Part shown: piece by piece, positions 25,832 to 35,024 of the stretch
How the letters are laid out: the number at the start of each line of letters is the position of its first letter
How positions within the stretch are numbered: the stretch's first letter is position 1
Source: JAKLIX01 sp964605655
GTDB lineage: Bacteria; Bacteroidota; Bacteroidia; Bacteroidales; CAIXZF01
Assembly (NCBI GenBank): GCA_964605655.1
Contig: CAZSDK010000020.1
Coordinates: 1 to 64,000, forward strand
Length of the DNA: 64,000 nucleotides
Reading direction: 5' to 3'
Translations under genes and position numbers: made by a program
Notes under the pieces: generated by a model
What the model saw: the letters and a program-made list of their open reading frames with translations, nothing else
What the model was told of the DNA's origin: nothing
Databases searched by the model: none

Positions 25832-27313
25832 TTATTTCCCGCCGACCGGCACCGGGCTGCCGACGCGCACCATGGCACAACGGAATCCGATATCATCGGT
25901 GGATTGTTTTACGTCAAGGAACCTTCTCGATCCGGGGCTCAGCCAGTAAGCACGGTCTTTCCAGGAACCGCCTTTATAAACCCTGGCACTGTCATTGATC
26001 ATGGAGGTACTGGAATAATCATACACGTCCTTGGTGGTGTTTTCTTCGGAAGTGTTCAGCCAGTTCTGATTGTTGATGGAAGAAGCATAATCACCATCCA
26101 GGTAGTTGATGTTATCGGCTTTCCTGTAATTCCTGCGGTTCAGACTTTCTTCCACGGTGACATCGCGCCACACGATACGTCCAAGGCTGTCTTTCTCGGA
26201 GATATACCCTTCGGTATCTCTTTGCTGGGTTTTGTAGACATTACCCCTGAAAGGCCTGAAATCATCTTCATCTTCAAAAGAAAGAGGTCTGTAGACGTCC
26301 ATAACCCATTCAGAGACATTGCCTGCCATGTTGTAAAGGCCATAGTCATTGGGCCAGTACGAAAGCACCGGACCAGGGATATCGGAACCGTCGTTCAGGT
26401 TACCGGCAACGCCCATATAGTCGCCACGGCCTCTCATAAAGTTGGCGGTGAAATTGCCATAGAATTTATCGTCGGTGGTACGGGTAAAGTTCCCGTTCCA
26501 GGGATAATTTCTTCTTTCAACGATACGCTCATACTGTGTGTTCCCGATGAGGCCCAGTGCAGCATATTCCCATTCGGCTTCAGTCGGCAGCCGGTAACGG
26601 GGAAGAAGGATCCCGTCTTCGATCCTGACGATCCTCTCACCGGTCCCGCTGGGGTTAAGATCTTCAAGCGGCGATCTGACCAGTCCCTGGTACTGGCCCA
26701 ACAGATAAGCATCGGTATTGAAATTGTCGGCGCTGGTCTGATCGATGTTCCAGTCAAGGATACCTTGTTCAATAAGGATCATTTCATTGACACGGTCGGT
26801 TCTCCAGGCACAATAGTCACTGGCCTGGTTCCAGTTAACACCTACCACCGGATAATCCCGGTAAGCCGGATGTCTCAGGTACAGCTCCACCAGAGGTTCG
26901 TTGAAAGCCAGGCGGGCACGCCATACCAGTGAGTCAGGCAATGCTTTGCGGTAAACCTCCGGGTAGTCCATCCCATAGATACGCTTGGTCCAATAAAGGT
27001 ACTCAAGGTAGTCGAGGTTCCTGACTTCGGTTTCATCCATGTAGAAGGATGAAACAGTGACCCTCTTGGGGATGTTGTTCCAGCTGTACATCACGTTGTC
27101 CTGGGTATTACCCATAACGAAGGTACCTCCTTCAATCAGTACCAATCCGGGGCCGGTGGCCTGGTCAACAAAATCAGCAACTTCAAAACCACCGTTTTCA
27201 GAGTTGTTGTATTCCCAGCCGGTACTGTTGGATACCTCCTGGGAACAGGAAACCAAGGCGAGTGCCAGTATTCCGAGGGCAACCTGACTCAGGATTTTGA
27301 TCTTCCTTTTCAT
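25832..27313 (-). CDS. gldJ: Gliding motility/T9SS lipoprotein GldJ (SUMF1-like domain)
   Basis: About 493 residues from the ATG at 27313 (an ATG at 27325 adds four). The signal peptide ends in the lipobox ALVSC, giving an outer-membrane lipoprotein. The rest is a formylglycine-generating-enzyme-like (SUMF1) fold: GGTFVMGN near 60, then YPVVGVNWNQASDYCAWR near 160, LPTEAEWEYAA near 240, LYNMAGNVSEWVMDVY near 325 and YKGGSWKDRAYWLSPGSR near 450. In GldJ and GldK this fold is structural, not enzymatic. A divergent porU and an adjacent porP/sprF-like gene support GldJ over GldK. Confidence 0.85.
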   Translation of the reverse strand: MKRKIKILSQVALGILALALVSCSQEVSNSTGWEYNNSENGGFEVADFVDQATGPGLVLIEGGTFVMGNTQDNVMYSWNNIPKRVTVSSFYMDETEVRNLDYLEYLYWTKRIYGMDYPEVYRKALPDSLVWRARLAFNEPLVELYLRHPAYRDYPVVGVNWNQASDYCAWRTDRVNEMILIEQGILDWNIDQTSADNFNTDAYLLGQYQGLVRSPLEDLNPSGTGERIVRIEDGILLPRYRLPTEAEWEYAALGLIGNTQYERIVERRNYPWNGNFTRTTDDKFYGNFTANFMRGRGDYMGVAGNLNDGSDIPGPVLSYWPNDYGLYNMAGNVSEWVMDVYRPLSFEDEDDFRPFRGNVYKTQQRDTEGYISEKDSLGRIVWRDVTVEESLNRRNYRKADNINYLDGDYASSINNQNWLNTSEENTTKDVYDYSSTSMINDSARVYKGGSWKDRAYWLSPGSRRFLDVKQSTDDIGFRCAMVRVGSPVPVGGK

Positions 27314-27349
27314 ATCATTAATCATTCAAAGGTTCTTAAGACATTCTAA

Positions 27350-28348
27350 CTAAAACGACGGGCAATTTATTTTTCTGACCCTGGCTTTTTTCTCCGGGCA
27401 GGGGAAAAGCCAGCTGAAAGAGATTTCATGTGCACCGCCGGTGATATTGGTCAGTTTGGATACGGTCAGGTCATAACTGTACCCAAGCTGGAATGAAGCT
27501 TGTTCAAAGCCTGCAAGCAGGATAAAGGCGTCGGCATTGTTGAAATTCTGCCTGAACCACAAACCGCCGACAAAAGGATACCGGTTGAAATAGACCCCGT
27601 AATTGATCTGCTCAAAGTTTTGCTGGCGCTGGTAGAGGATGTTGGGAGAAAGAGTGGGGTCATAGAGCTCACGATTGTGCCCGCTTTTTCTTTTCAGATT
27701 GATGATACCTCCCATATGACCGGTGATCTTCATGTTCAGCTTGCTGCTGATCTCACTGTAAAAACCTTCATTGGGTTGTGTGAGGTGATGGATGGCGACG
27801 CCACCGAAAAAGCTCTTTCCATTACTCAGAAGAAATCCGGTCGAAAAGTCGGCAAAACCGATGCTGAGCTTTGCTGGTCTTTGCTCAGCGGTGTTGTTTA
27901 CAAAGCCAAATCGCGGGTCTATCATATCAGGGAAAGTAAGCTTGTCCCAGTCAATCTTTCTCTGCATGTAAGTAGCCTGGAACCCGGTGTTCAGGAACCA
28001 CTTCCTGTTCAGGGTCAACCTGTAAGAGTAAATTCCGCTTGCTGTATTGGTAGTAAGGGCGCCTTCACCGGCACGGTCCGACCAGGCAAGGATTCCCACT
28101 CCGCCGGAGATCCGGTCCCAGTATTGGTCGTAAGAGGCACTGTAAGTTACATAAGTGCCTGAAATGGCAGGCCATTGATTACGGTAATTGAAGCTGAGCC
28201 GCGGACATACTTTAGAACCGGCAAGGGCTGGATTCAGGTACAGTGGATTCGCGTAAAATTGCGAGAAGATGGGATCCTGCGCCTGTACCGGCCGTTCGCT
28301 AAGAAACAGCAGTAACATAATGATCAGGCAACTTAGCTTCTTGAACAT
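27350..28348 (-). CDS. PorP/SprF-family T9SS outer-membrane protein
   Basis: 332 residues from the ATG at 28348; this start gives a clean signal peptide (MFKKLSCLIIMLLLFLSE) cleaved near VQAQ. The mature protein starts QDPIFSQFYANPLYLNPALAGS, the hallmark of the PorP/SprF family of 14-strand outer-membrane barrels that partner with T9SS cargo or gliding machinery. Alternating beta-strand pattern and aromatic residues continue to the C-terminus. It is upstream of gldJ on the same strand (36 nt gap), probably co-transcribed. Several paralogs per genome are usual, so the specific partner is unknown. Confidence 0.88.
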   Translation of the reverse strand: MFKKLSCLIIMLLLFLSERPVQAQDPIFSQFYANPLYLNPALAGSKVCPRLSFNYRNQWPAISGTYVTYSASYDQYWDRISGGVGILAWSDRAGEGALTTNTASGIYSYRLTLNRKWFLNTGFQATYMQRKIDWDKLTFPDMIDPRFGFVNNTAEQRPAKLSIGFADFSTGFLLSNGKSFFGGVAIHHLTQPNEGFYSEISSKLNMKITGHMGGIINLKRKSGHNRELYDPTLSPNILYQRQQNFEQINYGVYFNRYPFVGGLWFRQNFNNADAFILLAGFEQASFQLGYSYDLTVSKLTNITGGAHEISFSWLFPCPEKKARVRKINCPSF

Positions 28349-28694
28349 ATCGAAAAGTAGGATGTTGATAAATTTTTGAGAATACAATATTACGACATTT
28401 TTCGAAAAAAAAACCTTTTACCAAATTTTTAATCGGCGGCACATCCTATGAGTATCCAGTTTATACTCGACCCTCAGCGGAAAGTTACGATGCATCACCA
28501 TTTTCAAATCATCCGTCCATGTATGTTATGATTTGATGTTTCTGCCTGTCTTTGGCTCTATCGAAAACTGTTGTAGTGAATAACTTGGAAATCATGGAAT
28601 TGTTGCGGAAATTTGCAGTGAATATAATAATCAGGGGCGTTGGTTGTTATTATTTAGCTTCCTCTAAAGCCTTTCATCCCTTAAAAACTGGTAC
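28349..28694. promoter_or_regulatory. Divergent intergenic region between porP-like gene and porU
   Basis: 346 bp with AT-rich tracts and no open frame. TACTTTTC on minus at 28352-28359 is a weak -7 candidate for the porP-like/gldJ side. No convincing plus-strand TAnnTTTG box was seen for porU. Confidence 0.4.
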
Positions 28695-31600
28695 ATGAGT
28701 CATAGATGCTCCATTATTACTTTTCTGATATTATGGGTGTTGACTGGATCTGCCTCTCTTTCGGCACAGGAGGCGGTGAATGCTTCACACCGGGAGATCA
28801 GGTGGCTGGGGATCAGGACTTTTGACGACAGCCTCCTGCCTCAAAACAGGTTCTTGTATTTTCAGGGCGCCACCTTCATTTCCTCTGAATCTCCCTTGCC
28901 TTCTTACCAGGAGGTCATCCCCAATCCTTCCGGCAAAATTGCAATATCAGCCGGGCTTACCAATACCCGTTTTGAAGATCTTAACCCCGAAGAACAATCG
29001 TTGATCCAAAATCCGGAAGGAATTGGAAAAGAAGTCCTGTTAACCCTGGACCCAGTATATCAGCAAAAAAAATCGTTTACTAACATCACCTTTTTCCCTT
29101 TCAGGAGGGATCCGCTTACAGGCCATCTGCAGCGGCTGCTGAGTTTCGATCTGGAAATCAGCTACCAGGATGATCTTGCCGGAGACCTTCCCTCCAGGAC
29201 CTTTGCATCCCATTCCGTGCTTTCATCCGGTGACTGGTACAAGATGGGAGTGGGTGTCACCGGAATCTTCCGCATCACTTACCAGGACCTGGTGTCCTTC
29301 GGTCTCAACCCTTCCACATTCGATCCCAGGCAAGTTAGGATCTACGGGAACGGCGGAGGCATGCTCCCTGAAAAAAATGTTGAATTCCGGTATGACGACC
29401 TGGTCGAGAATGCCATCGTGGTGGTTGGTGAAGAGGATGGTACTTTCGACCCCGGTGATTATATCCTGTTTTACGGTCAAGCTCCCAATGTCTGGAAATA
29501 CAACGACATCCTTCAGAAATTCACCCATTATAATCACCTGTATACCAACCTGAATTACTATTTCCTCACCACCGACCTCGGCCCTGGCAAAAGGGTTTCT
29601 GTCATTCCTCAGGTCACAGAACCCTTTACTCACAGGGTTGTCCGTTTCAATGACTATGCCGCCCATGACCTTGACCAGAGAAATCTTATAAAATCCGGAA
29701 AGGTATGGTACGGTGAAGTCTTTGATATCATCACTACCCAGGATCTTCCAGCCTTCAGCTTCCCCAACATCGACGGGGACACCCCGCTCAGGATGGATGT
29801 GGATTTTGCCGCCCGTGCCAACGTCAACAGCACCATCAAAGTTTATGTGAACAACGGGGAAGCGATCAACGCACAGATACCCCCGATATCTCCTCAGTAT
29901 AACACCGACTATGCCGCGGCTTTTAACACCAGTAAGACTTTTTACCTGAATATCCCGACGGTCAATGTCAGGGTGAAATACCTTCCGCCTGCGTCTGATG
30001 CCATGGGATGGCTTAATTATGTGGAATTCAATGTGACCCGTTACCTTTCCATGGTAGGGGATCAGATACCCTTCAGGAATATTACGACCCTTGGTGAAGG
30101 GAACATTACCGAGTTTGCCATGGGCAATGCCACCTCCCAGGTCAAAATATGGGATGTCACCAATCCTCTGGAACCAGGACTCGTCACGGCTCAATTAACC
30201 GGCGACAGCCTGATTTTCCGTTCCCCGACCGACAGCCTGAGGGAATTTATCGCTTTTAACGGAAACTCATTCCATACGGTGGCTGCTGCCACTAAAATTC
30301 CCAACCAGGACCTTCATGCCACGCCCGAGTACGACATGATCATAGTGGCCCACCCCCTGTTCATGTCACAAGCCAATGAACTGGCACAGATTCACCGTGA
30401 TGAAGGATTAAGTGTGTTCGTGGTGACCCCTTCTCTCATTTATAATGAATTTTCCTCCGGAGCCCAGGATGTTGGTGCCATCAGGGATTTTGTCCGGTTG
30501 CTTTACCTCAATGCCACTCCGGGCCATGAGCCAAAATACCTTTTACTGTTTGGTGACGGATCATACGATTACAAAGGCATCATTAATAACAACACCAATT
30601 TTGTCCCTACTTTCCAATCTTCCAGTTCACTAAAACCAACGGATTCCTATGTTACCGATGACTTTTTCGGATTGATGGACCCCGGGGAAGGAGGGGATGC
30701 CTATGGCACTCTGGACCTGGGTGTGGGCAGGTTTCCCGTGAAGACCACCGAGGAAGCGGATTACATTCTGCTCAAGATCAAGCGGTACATGGGATTGATA
30801 CCGCAAACACAGGGGAATAACTATTCCAACAGTATTCCGCGCCTGGGAGAATGGAGAAACATGGTTTGTTTTGTAGCCGATGACCAGGATAACAACATGC
30901 ACCTGGACCAGGCTGAGGATCTCTCGACCTATATTGACACGGCCTTCGATGCTTACAATATCGACAAGATCTATTTTGATGCTTATAAGCAGCAGTCCAC
31001 CCCCGGAGGACAGAGATTTCCGGAAGTGACCGCCGACATCAACAAAAGAATGGCCAAGGGAGCCCTGATCGTGAATTATACCGGTCATGGCGGGGAAACC
31101 GGGTGGGCTCACGAGAGGGTCCTGGAAATCTCAGACATCAACAGCTGGAACAATAGCTGGGACATGCCGGTTTTTGTCACCGCCACCTGTGAATTCAGCC
31201 GCTTCGATGACCCTGAAAGGACCTCGGCCGGGGAATTTGTCTTCCTTAATCCCGTTGGTGGGGGTATCTCCCTGTTCACCACCACCCGCCTTTCGTTCTC
31301 TTCTTCCAATTTCGCTCTGAACATGAATTTCTATTATCATGTTTTTGATAAGATCGATGGTCGTCCGCTCAGAATGGGTGAAGTGATCATGAAAGCCAAG
31401 ACCCCGTCTAACCCCAATATCAGGAATTTCGTGCTCCTGGGAGATCCCGCCCTGGGATTGGTTTGTCCCAGGTATTCTGTTGCTACTTCTTCGGTGAATG
31501 GAAATCCTGTTTCCTCGGTGCCTGATACCATCAGGGCGTTCTCACAGGTGACCATCACAGGATACATCCAGGACGATAACGGTTTGAAGATCAATGATTT

Positions 31601-32552
31601 TAACGGGACTCTCTACCCCACTATTTTTGATAAGCCCATCACCGTCACCACGCTCGGGAACGACGATGAAAGTCCTCCCACCACTTTTTCTCTCCAAAAG
31701 AATGTTCTTTACAAGGGTAAAGTCAGTGTCGTCAACGGAGATTTCAGCTTCACCTTCATTGTGCCCAGGGATATCGCCTATAAATTCGGTGCCGGAAAGA
31801 TCAGTTATTATGCCCAGAACGGAGTCACTGATGCCCATGGATCCTACGAAAACATCATCATAGGAGGATCAGAGACCAATTTCGAGGAGGATATTACCGG
31901 TCCTGATATACAGGTATTTATGAATGATACCAATTTCAGGTTTGGAGGATTGACCGACCAGAATCCGGTGCTGCTTTGTTATGTGTCAGATATTCATGGC
32001 ATTAACATGGTTGGCAATGGAATTGGTCATGACATTGTTGCCGTTCTGGATGAGGATACGGAGAACTCTCTGGTACTGAATGACTATTATGAATCAGACC
32101 TGGATTCTTATCAAAGCGGAAGGATACAATATCCGTTTTTCGATTTGTCGGAAGGCTTGCACACGCTCAGGGTAAAGGTTTGGGACGTCTATAATAATTC
32201 ATCGGAAGCTTATACTGAATTTGAGGTGATCTCAAACGGCAGTATGTATATTGACAATCTGATGAATTATCCGAACCCTTTTATCGACCAGACTTCCTTT
32301 GTTTTCAATCATAATCAGCCGGGCACCAACCTTGAGGTGGAGATCCAGATCTTTTCCATGTTGGGAGAGCAGGTGAAAACTCTGAAATATGATTTGTTTA
32401 CCGAAGGATACAAAGCGGGCCCCATTCGTTGGGACGGAAGAAGTGCCCAGGGAGGCCGGCTGAACCGCGGAATGTATCTTTACAGGCTTACGGTAAGAAA
32501 TCCCAAAGGGGAGACGGTGGAAAAGAATTCTAAGTTAATAGTGCTGAAATAG
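28695..32552 (+). CDS. porU: T9SS sortase PorU (C25-type peptidase)
   Basis: 1285-residue surface protease that removes the C-terminal sorting domain of T9SS cargo and attaches cargo to lipopolysaccharide or releases it. A signal peptide (to about residue 25, SLSAQ) is followed by a large N-terminal beta domain. The C25 gingipain-like domain (about 545-930) has catalytic His798 in NYTGHGGETGW and Cys832 in VTATCEFSRFD. The C-terminus (about 1190-1285: MNYPNPFIDQTSFVF) is a retained sorting-like domain, as in known PorU. Divergent from gldJ and followed by porV, the usual Bacteroidota arrangement. Confidence 0.95.
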   Translation: MSHRCSIITFLILWVLTGSASLSAQEAVNASHREIRWLGIRTFDDSLLPQNRFLYFQGATFISSESPLPSYQEVIPNPSGKIAISAGLTNTRFEDLNPEEQSLIQNPEGIGKEVLLTLDPVYQQKKSFTNITFFPFRRDPLTGHLQRLLSFDLEISYQDDLAGDLPSRTFASHSVLSSGDWYKMGVGVTGIFRITYQDLVSFGLNPSTFDPRQVRIYGNGGGMLPEKNVEFRYDDLVENAIVVVGEEDGTFDPGDYILFYGQAPNVWKYNDILQKFTHYNHLYTNLNYYFLTTDLGPGKRVSVIPQVTEPFTHRVVRFNDYAAHDLDQRNLIKSGKVWYGEVFDIITTQDLPAFSFPNIDGDTPLRMDVDFAARANVNSTIKVYVNNGEAINAQIPPISPQYNTDYAAAFNTSKTFYLNIPTVNVRVKYLPPASDAMGWLNYVEFNVTRYLSMVGDQIPFRNITTLGEGNITEFAMGNATSQVKIWDVTNPLEPGLVTAQLTGDSLIFRSPTDSLREFIAFNGNSFHTVAAATKIPNQDLHATPEYDMIIVAHPLFMSQANELAQIHRDEGLSVFVVTPSLIYNEFSSGAQDVGAIRDFVRLLYLNATPGHEPKYLLLFGDGSYDYKGIINNNTNFVPTFQSSSSLKPTDSYVTDDFFGLMDPGEGGDAYGTLDLGVGRFPVKTTEEADYILLKIKRYMGLIPQTQGNNYSNSIPRLGEWRNMVCFVADDQDNNMHLDQAEDLSTYIDTAFDAYNIDKIYFDAYKQQSTPGGQRFPEVTADINKRMAKGALIVNYTGHGGETGWAHERVLEISDINSWNNSWDMPVFVTATCEFSRFDDPERTSAGEFVFLNPVGGGISLFTTTRLSFSSSNFALNMNFYYHVFDKIDGRPLRMGEVIMKAKTPSNPNIRNFVLLGDPALGLVCPRYSVATSSVNGNPVSSVPDTIRAFSQVTITGYIQDDNGLKINDFNGTLYPTIFDKPITVTTLGNDDESPPTTFSLQKNVLYKGKVSVVNGDFSFTFIVPRDIAYKFGAGKISYYAQNGVTDAHGSYENIIIGGSETNFEEDITGPDIQVFMNDTNFRFGGLTDQNPVLLCYVSDIHGINMVGNGIGHDIVAVLDEDTENSLVLNDYYESDLDSYQSGRIQYPFFDLSEGLHTLRVKVWDVYNNSSEAYTEFEVISNGSMYIDNLMNYPNPFIDQTSFVFNHNQPGTNLEVEIQIFSMLGEQVKTLKYDLFTEGYKAGPIRWDGRSAQGGRLNRGMYLYRLTVRNPKGETVEKNSKLIVLK

Positions 32553-32590
32553 AATTTGTTTCACAAACAATAAGGATTATAAATAATCGT

Positions 32591-32598
32591 TACCTTTG
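32591..32598 (+). promoter_or_regulatory. Bacteroidota -7 box (TACCTTTG) for porV-ispF
   Basis: TACCTTTG 30 nt before the porV ATG and 38 nt after the porU stop, so porV can be transcribed separately from porU. A small hairpin TTGTTT-CAC-AAACAA lies just upstream (32556-32570). Confidence 0.55.
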
Positions 32599-32628
32599 CA
32601 CCACTTTTAAAAACCCAACGCTTTTCTC

Positions 32629-33831
32629 ATGATCATCAGCAATGGTAGACTCCGTTTGGCATTGATGCTTATTTTCCTGCCAATGTCCATCCATGTCTTT
32701 GCACAGGATAATTCACTGAACACCATAACCACCGCCGTTCCTTTCCTGATGGTGGCACCCGATTCCAGGGCAGGCGCCCTTGGTGATGCGGGTGTTTCTT
32801 CCACTCCCGATGCCAATTCCCTGCATTGGAATCCGGCGAAATTCGCCTTTATCGAAAAGGATATGGGTGTATCCATTTCCTACAGCCCCTGGCTTAAGGC
32901 CCTGGTCAACGATATTAACCTGGCTTATGTCACCGGGTATAAAAGAATTGATAAAATGTCGGCCTTTGGCGTATCTCTCCTGTATTTCTCACTGGGAGAT
33001 ATCACTTTCACCGATTACATAGGCGTGGAGACCGGTAACTACCGGCCCAATGAATTCGCGGTGGACGGCACCTATTCAAGGAAGTTTACCGATAACCTGT
33101 CCATGGCCATTTCAGGAAGGTATATCTACTCCAACCTGACCCTGGGACAGTTTGTCGACGGTCAGGAGACCCATGCCGGCCAGTCGATCGCCACCGATGT
33201 GGCCTTTTATTACCGAAGGCTGTTGAAATTCAAGAACAACATGGACGGGCAGTGGGCTTTCGGTGCCAATATCTCCAATATCGGCTCGAAAATTTCATAC
33301 ACCTCCAGTACCGAGAGGGATTTTATCCCCACCAACCTCAGGCTGGGACCCTCCCTGACCCTTGACCTGGATGATTACAACCGTATCTCCTTTATGGTTG
33401 ACCTGAGTAAATTGCTGGTCCCCACTCCTCCCGAGTATCTCTTGTCAGAAAATAATACTCCCGTGCTGGATGCTAACGGAAATCCTGTCATCGCCAGGGG
33501 AAAAGACCCCAATGTAGGTATCGTGAAAGGGATGATACAGTCGTTCAACGATGCTCCCGGCGGTTCCAAGGAAGAATTAAGGGAGATCAATTACTCCGCT
33601 GGTGTTGAGTATTGGTATGACAAGCAATTTGCCGTCAGGGGAGGTTATTTCTACGAAAACATGTACAAGGGTAACCGCAAGTATTTTACACTGGGTGCCG
33701 GATTGAAATATAACGTTTTTGGCCTGGACTTCTCCTACCTCATACCTATGGAACAGCGTAACCCACTGGAAAACACCATCCGTTTCTCCCTGCTGTTCGA
33801 CATGGATGCTTTCAAAGAGCAGAACAACTAA
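32629..33831 (+). CDS. porV: T9SS outer-membrane protein PorV (LptO)
   Basis: 400-residue beta-barrel of the FadL-like group; PorV shuttles folded cargo from the SprA/Sov translocon to the PorU attachment complex. A signal peptide (about 1-25, cleavage after HVFAQ) is followed by TAVPFLMVAPDSRAGALGDAGV, the conserved PorV N-terminal plug segment, then repeated amphipathic strands. The C-terminal ENTIRFSLLFDMDAF ends the barrel. It follows porU by 76 nt and its stop overlaps the ispF start by one base. Confidence 0.95.
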   Translation: MIISNGRLRLALMLIFLPMSIHVFAQDNSLNTITTAVPFLMVAPDSRAGALGDAGVSSTPDANSLHWNPAKFAFIEKDMGVSISYSPWLKALVNDINLAYVTGYKRIDKMSAFGVSLLYFSLGDITFTDYIGVETGNYRPNEFAVDGTYSRKFTDNLSMAISGRYIYSNLTLGQFVDGQETHAGQSIATDVAFYYRRLLKFKNNMDGQWAFGANISNIGSKISYTSSTERDFIPTNLRLGPSLTLDLDDYNRISFMVDLSKLLVPTPPEYLLSENNTPVLDANGNPVIARGKDPNVGIVKGMIQSFNDAPGGSKEELREINYSAGVEYWYDKQFAVRGGYFYENMYKGNRKYFTLGAGLKYNVFGLDFSYLIPMEQRNPLENTIRFSLLFDMDAFKEQNN

Positions 33832-34313
33832 TGTTTCCTTATAGGATAGGCTTTGGCCTTGATGTCCACCGGCTGGAACCCAACCGGGTTTTCATGCTTG
33901 GAGGTATTCAGATCCCGCATGATAAGGGCGCTATAGGCCATTCCGATGCCGACACCCTGATCCATGCCGTTTGTGACGCCCTGCTGGGAGCTGCCGACCT
34001 GAGGGATATAGGGTTTCATTTCCCTGATTCTTCGGCTTCTTACAAAGGTATCGACAGTAAGATCCTTCTAAAAGAGGTGGCTGAAAAGGTAGCAGCCTCA
34101 GGATTCACCATCGGCAATATCGATGTAACGGTAGTCCTGCAAATACCAAAATTGTCCCCCTACATTCCAGAAATGAAAACGGTCCTTGCAGGCATTATGG
34201 GCATCCTGCCTGAACAATTGTCCATCAAGGCGAAGACCTCAGAACTTCTGGGCTTTGAAGGAAGGGAAGAGGGCCTGACAGTGTACGCTGTAGCTCTTCT
34301 TCAGAAAAACTGA
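33831..34313 (+). CDS. ispF: 2-C-methyl-D-erythritol 2,4-cyclodiphosphate synthase
   Basis: 160-residue MEP-pathway enzyme that forms the cyclodiphosphate intermediate of isoprenoid synthesis in the cytoplasm. The zinc motif GFGLDVHRL (Asp and His ligands) is at about residues 5-13, HSDADTLIHAVCDALLG near 35-52 and the C-terminal ATSELLGFEGREEG-like segment is present. Length is standard. Start ATG overlaps the porV stop (TAATG), so it is translationally coupled to a T9SS gene although functionally unrelated. It ends 13 nt inside the convergent gene. Confidence 0.95.
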   Translation: MFPYRIGFGLDVHRLEPNRVFMLGGIQIPHDKGAIGHSDADTLIHAVCDALLGAADLRDIGFHFPDSSASYKGIDSKILLKEVAEKVAASGFTIGNIDVTVVLQIPKLSPYIPEMKTVLAGIMGILPEQLSIKAKTSELLGFEGREEGLTVYAVALLQKN

Positions 34314-34822
34314 GACACTTCTTTTTTTAGAAATTCGGTGGCGGTAGCCAGAGGGGGTTTTTCTGTTTTCAGATAATTTTCGAAAATCTTCTGTGCCAGG
34401 TCCATGCTTTGAGCCTCCTGTGGCAATTCTGAGGCTGACTGGTTGATGATGCGGATCAATTCTTCCTTCCCGGTTTTAACCATCTCCCAACTTTTCACCG
34501 TGAGATAGACCTGTAGGGAAAGGTTGTGCTCATATTCCTCCCTAATTGCCTGTACCAAAGCAGATTGCAGCCTCCTGGCATCCATCTCCGGCTGGTTGAC
34601 CCTCAGGATCAGGTTGGCGGGAGAGATCCTTTCAAGGAAAAGGACCACCCTCTCATAAGCCTGTAACCGTATCGGGGTGATGGTGGACCTGTTCTGGTCT
34701 CTCCAGGCGGCCTGACGGTTTTTCTGTTCATTATCGAAAAAGAACTTCACGGTAAGGACCATGGCAGCACCCATGACCAGGGAAGGAAGAATATACTTCA
34801 GGATTTCAGCAATATCATTCAT
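34301..34822 (-). CDS. Conserved Bacteroidota membrane-anchored protein (DUF7935-like)
   Basis: 173 residues. One N-terminal membrane helix (about 9-28: YILPSLVMGAAMVLTVKFFF) is followed by a mostly helical cytoplasmic domain with many charged residues and the segment TPIRLQAYERVVLFLERISP. The pattern fits a small Bacteroidota family of unknown function that I recall as DUF7935; the name is from memory. It is convergent with ispF, overlapping it by 13 nt. No catalytic motif is visible. Confidence 0.65.
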   Translation of the reverse strand: MNDIAEILKYILPSLVMGAAMVLTVKFFFDNEQKNRQAAWRDQNRSTITPIRLQAYERVVLFLERISPANLILRVNQPEMDARRLQSALVQAIREEYEHNLSLQVYLTVKSWEMVKTGKEELIRIINQSASELPQEAQSMDLAQKIFENYLKTEKPPLATATEFLKKEVSQFF

Positions 34823-34904
34823 GGCAACAAGAGATTTCCAATACGCAAATTTCTGATTATTTATTCATTGTATTGTTAAGATGTTAACAGTTTTGAAAAA
34901 TTTG

Positions 34905-34912
34905 TACCTTTG
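34905..34912 (+). promoter_or_regulatory. Bacteroidota -7 box (TACCTTTG) upstream of the aminotransferase gene
   Basis: TACCTTTG lies 113 nt upstream of the ATG at 35025, so the mRNA would have an untranslated leader of about 105 nt. No -33 TTTG at normal spacing. Confidence 0.5.
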
Positions 34913-35024
34913 TTCTTTGATCTGCAACAATCTCTGAGTTTCCCCCGGTAAGTGAATGAATGACTTTCCGGGATGAGACCAGAGGTTTTCGTTTTGGTGA
35001 AACTCTTAAACTATCTTAACTACT

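Noticed and set aside
25802..26932. 376-residue frame on the plus strand
   Set aside because: Antisense to gldJ, whose lipobox and SUMF1 motifs are clear.
29223..30194. 323-residue frame on the minus strand
   Set aside because: Antisense to porU; no domain seen.
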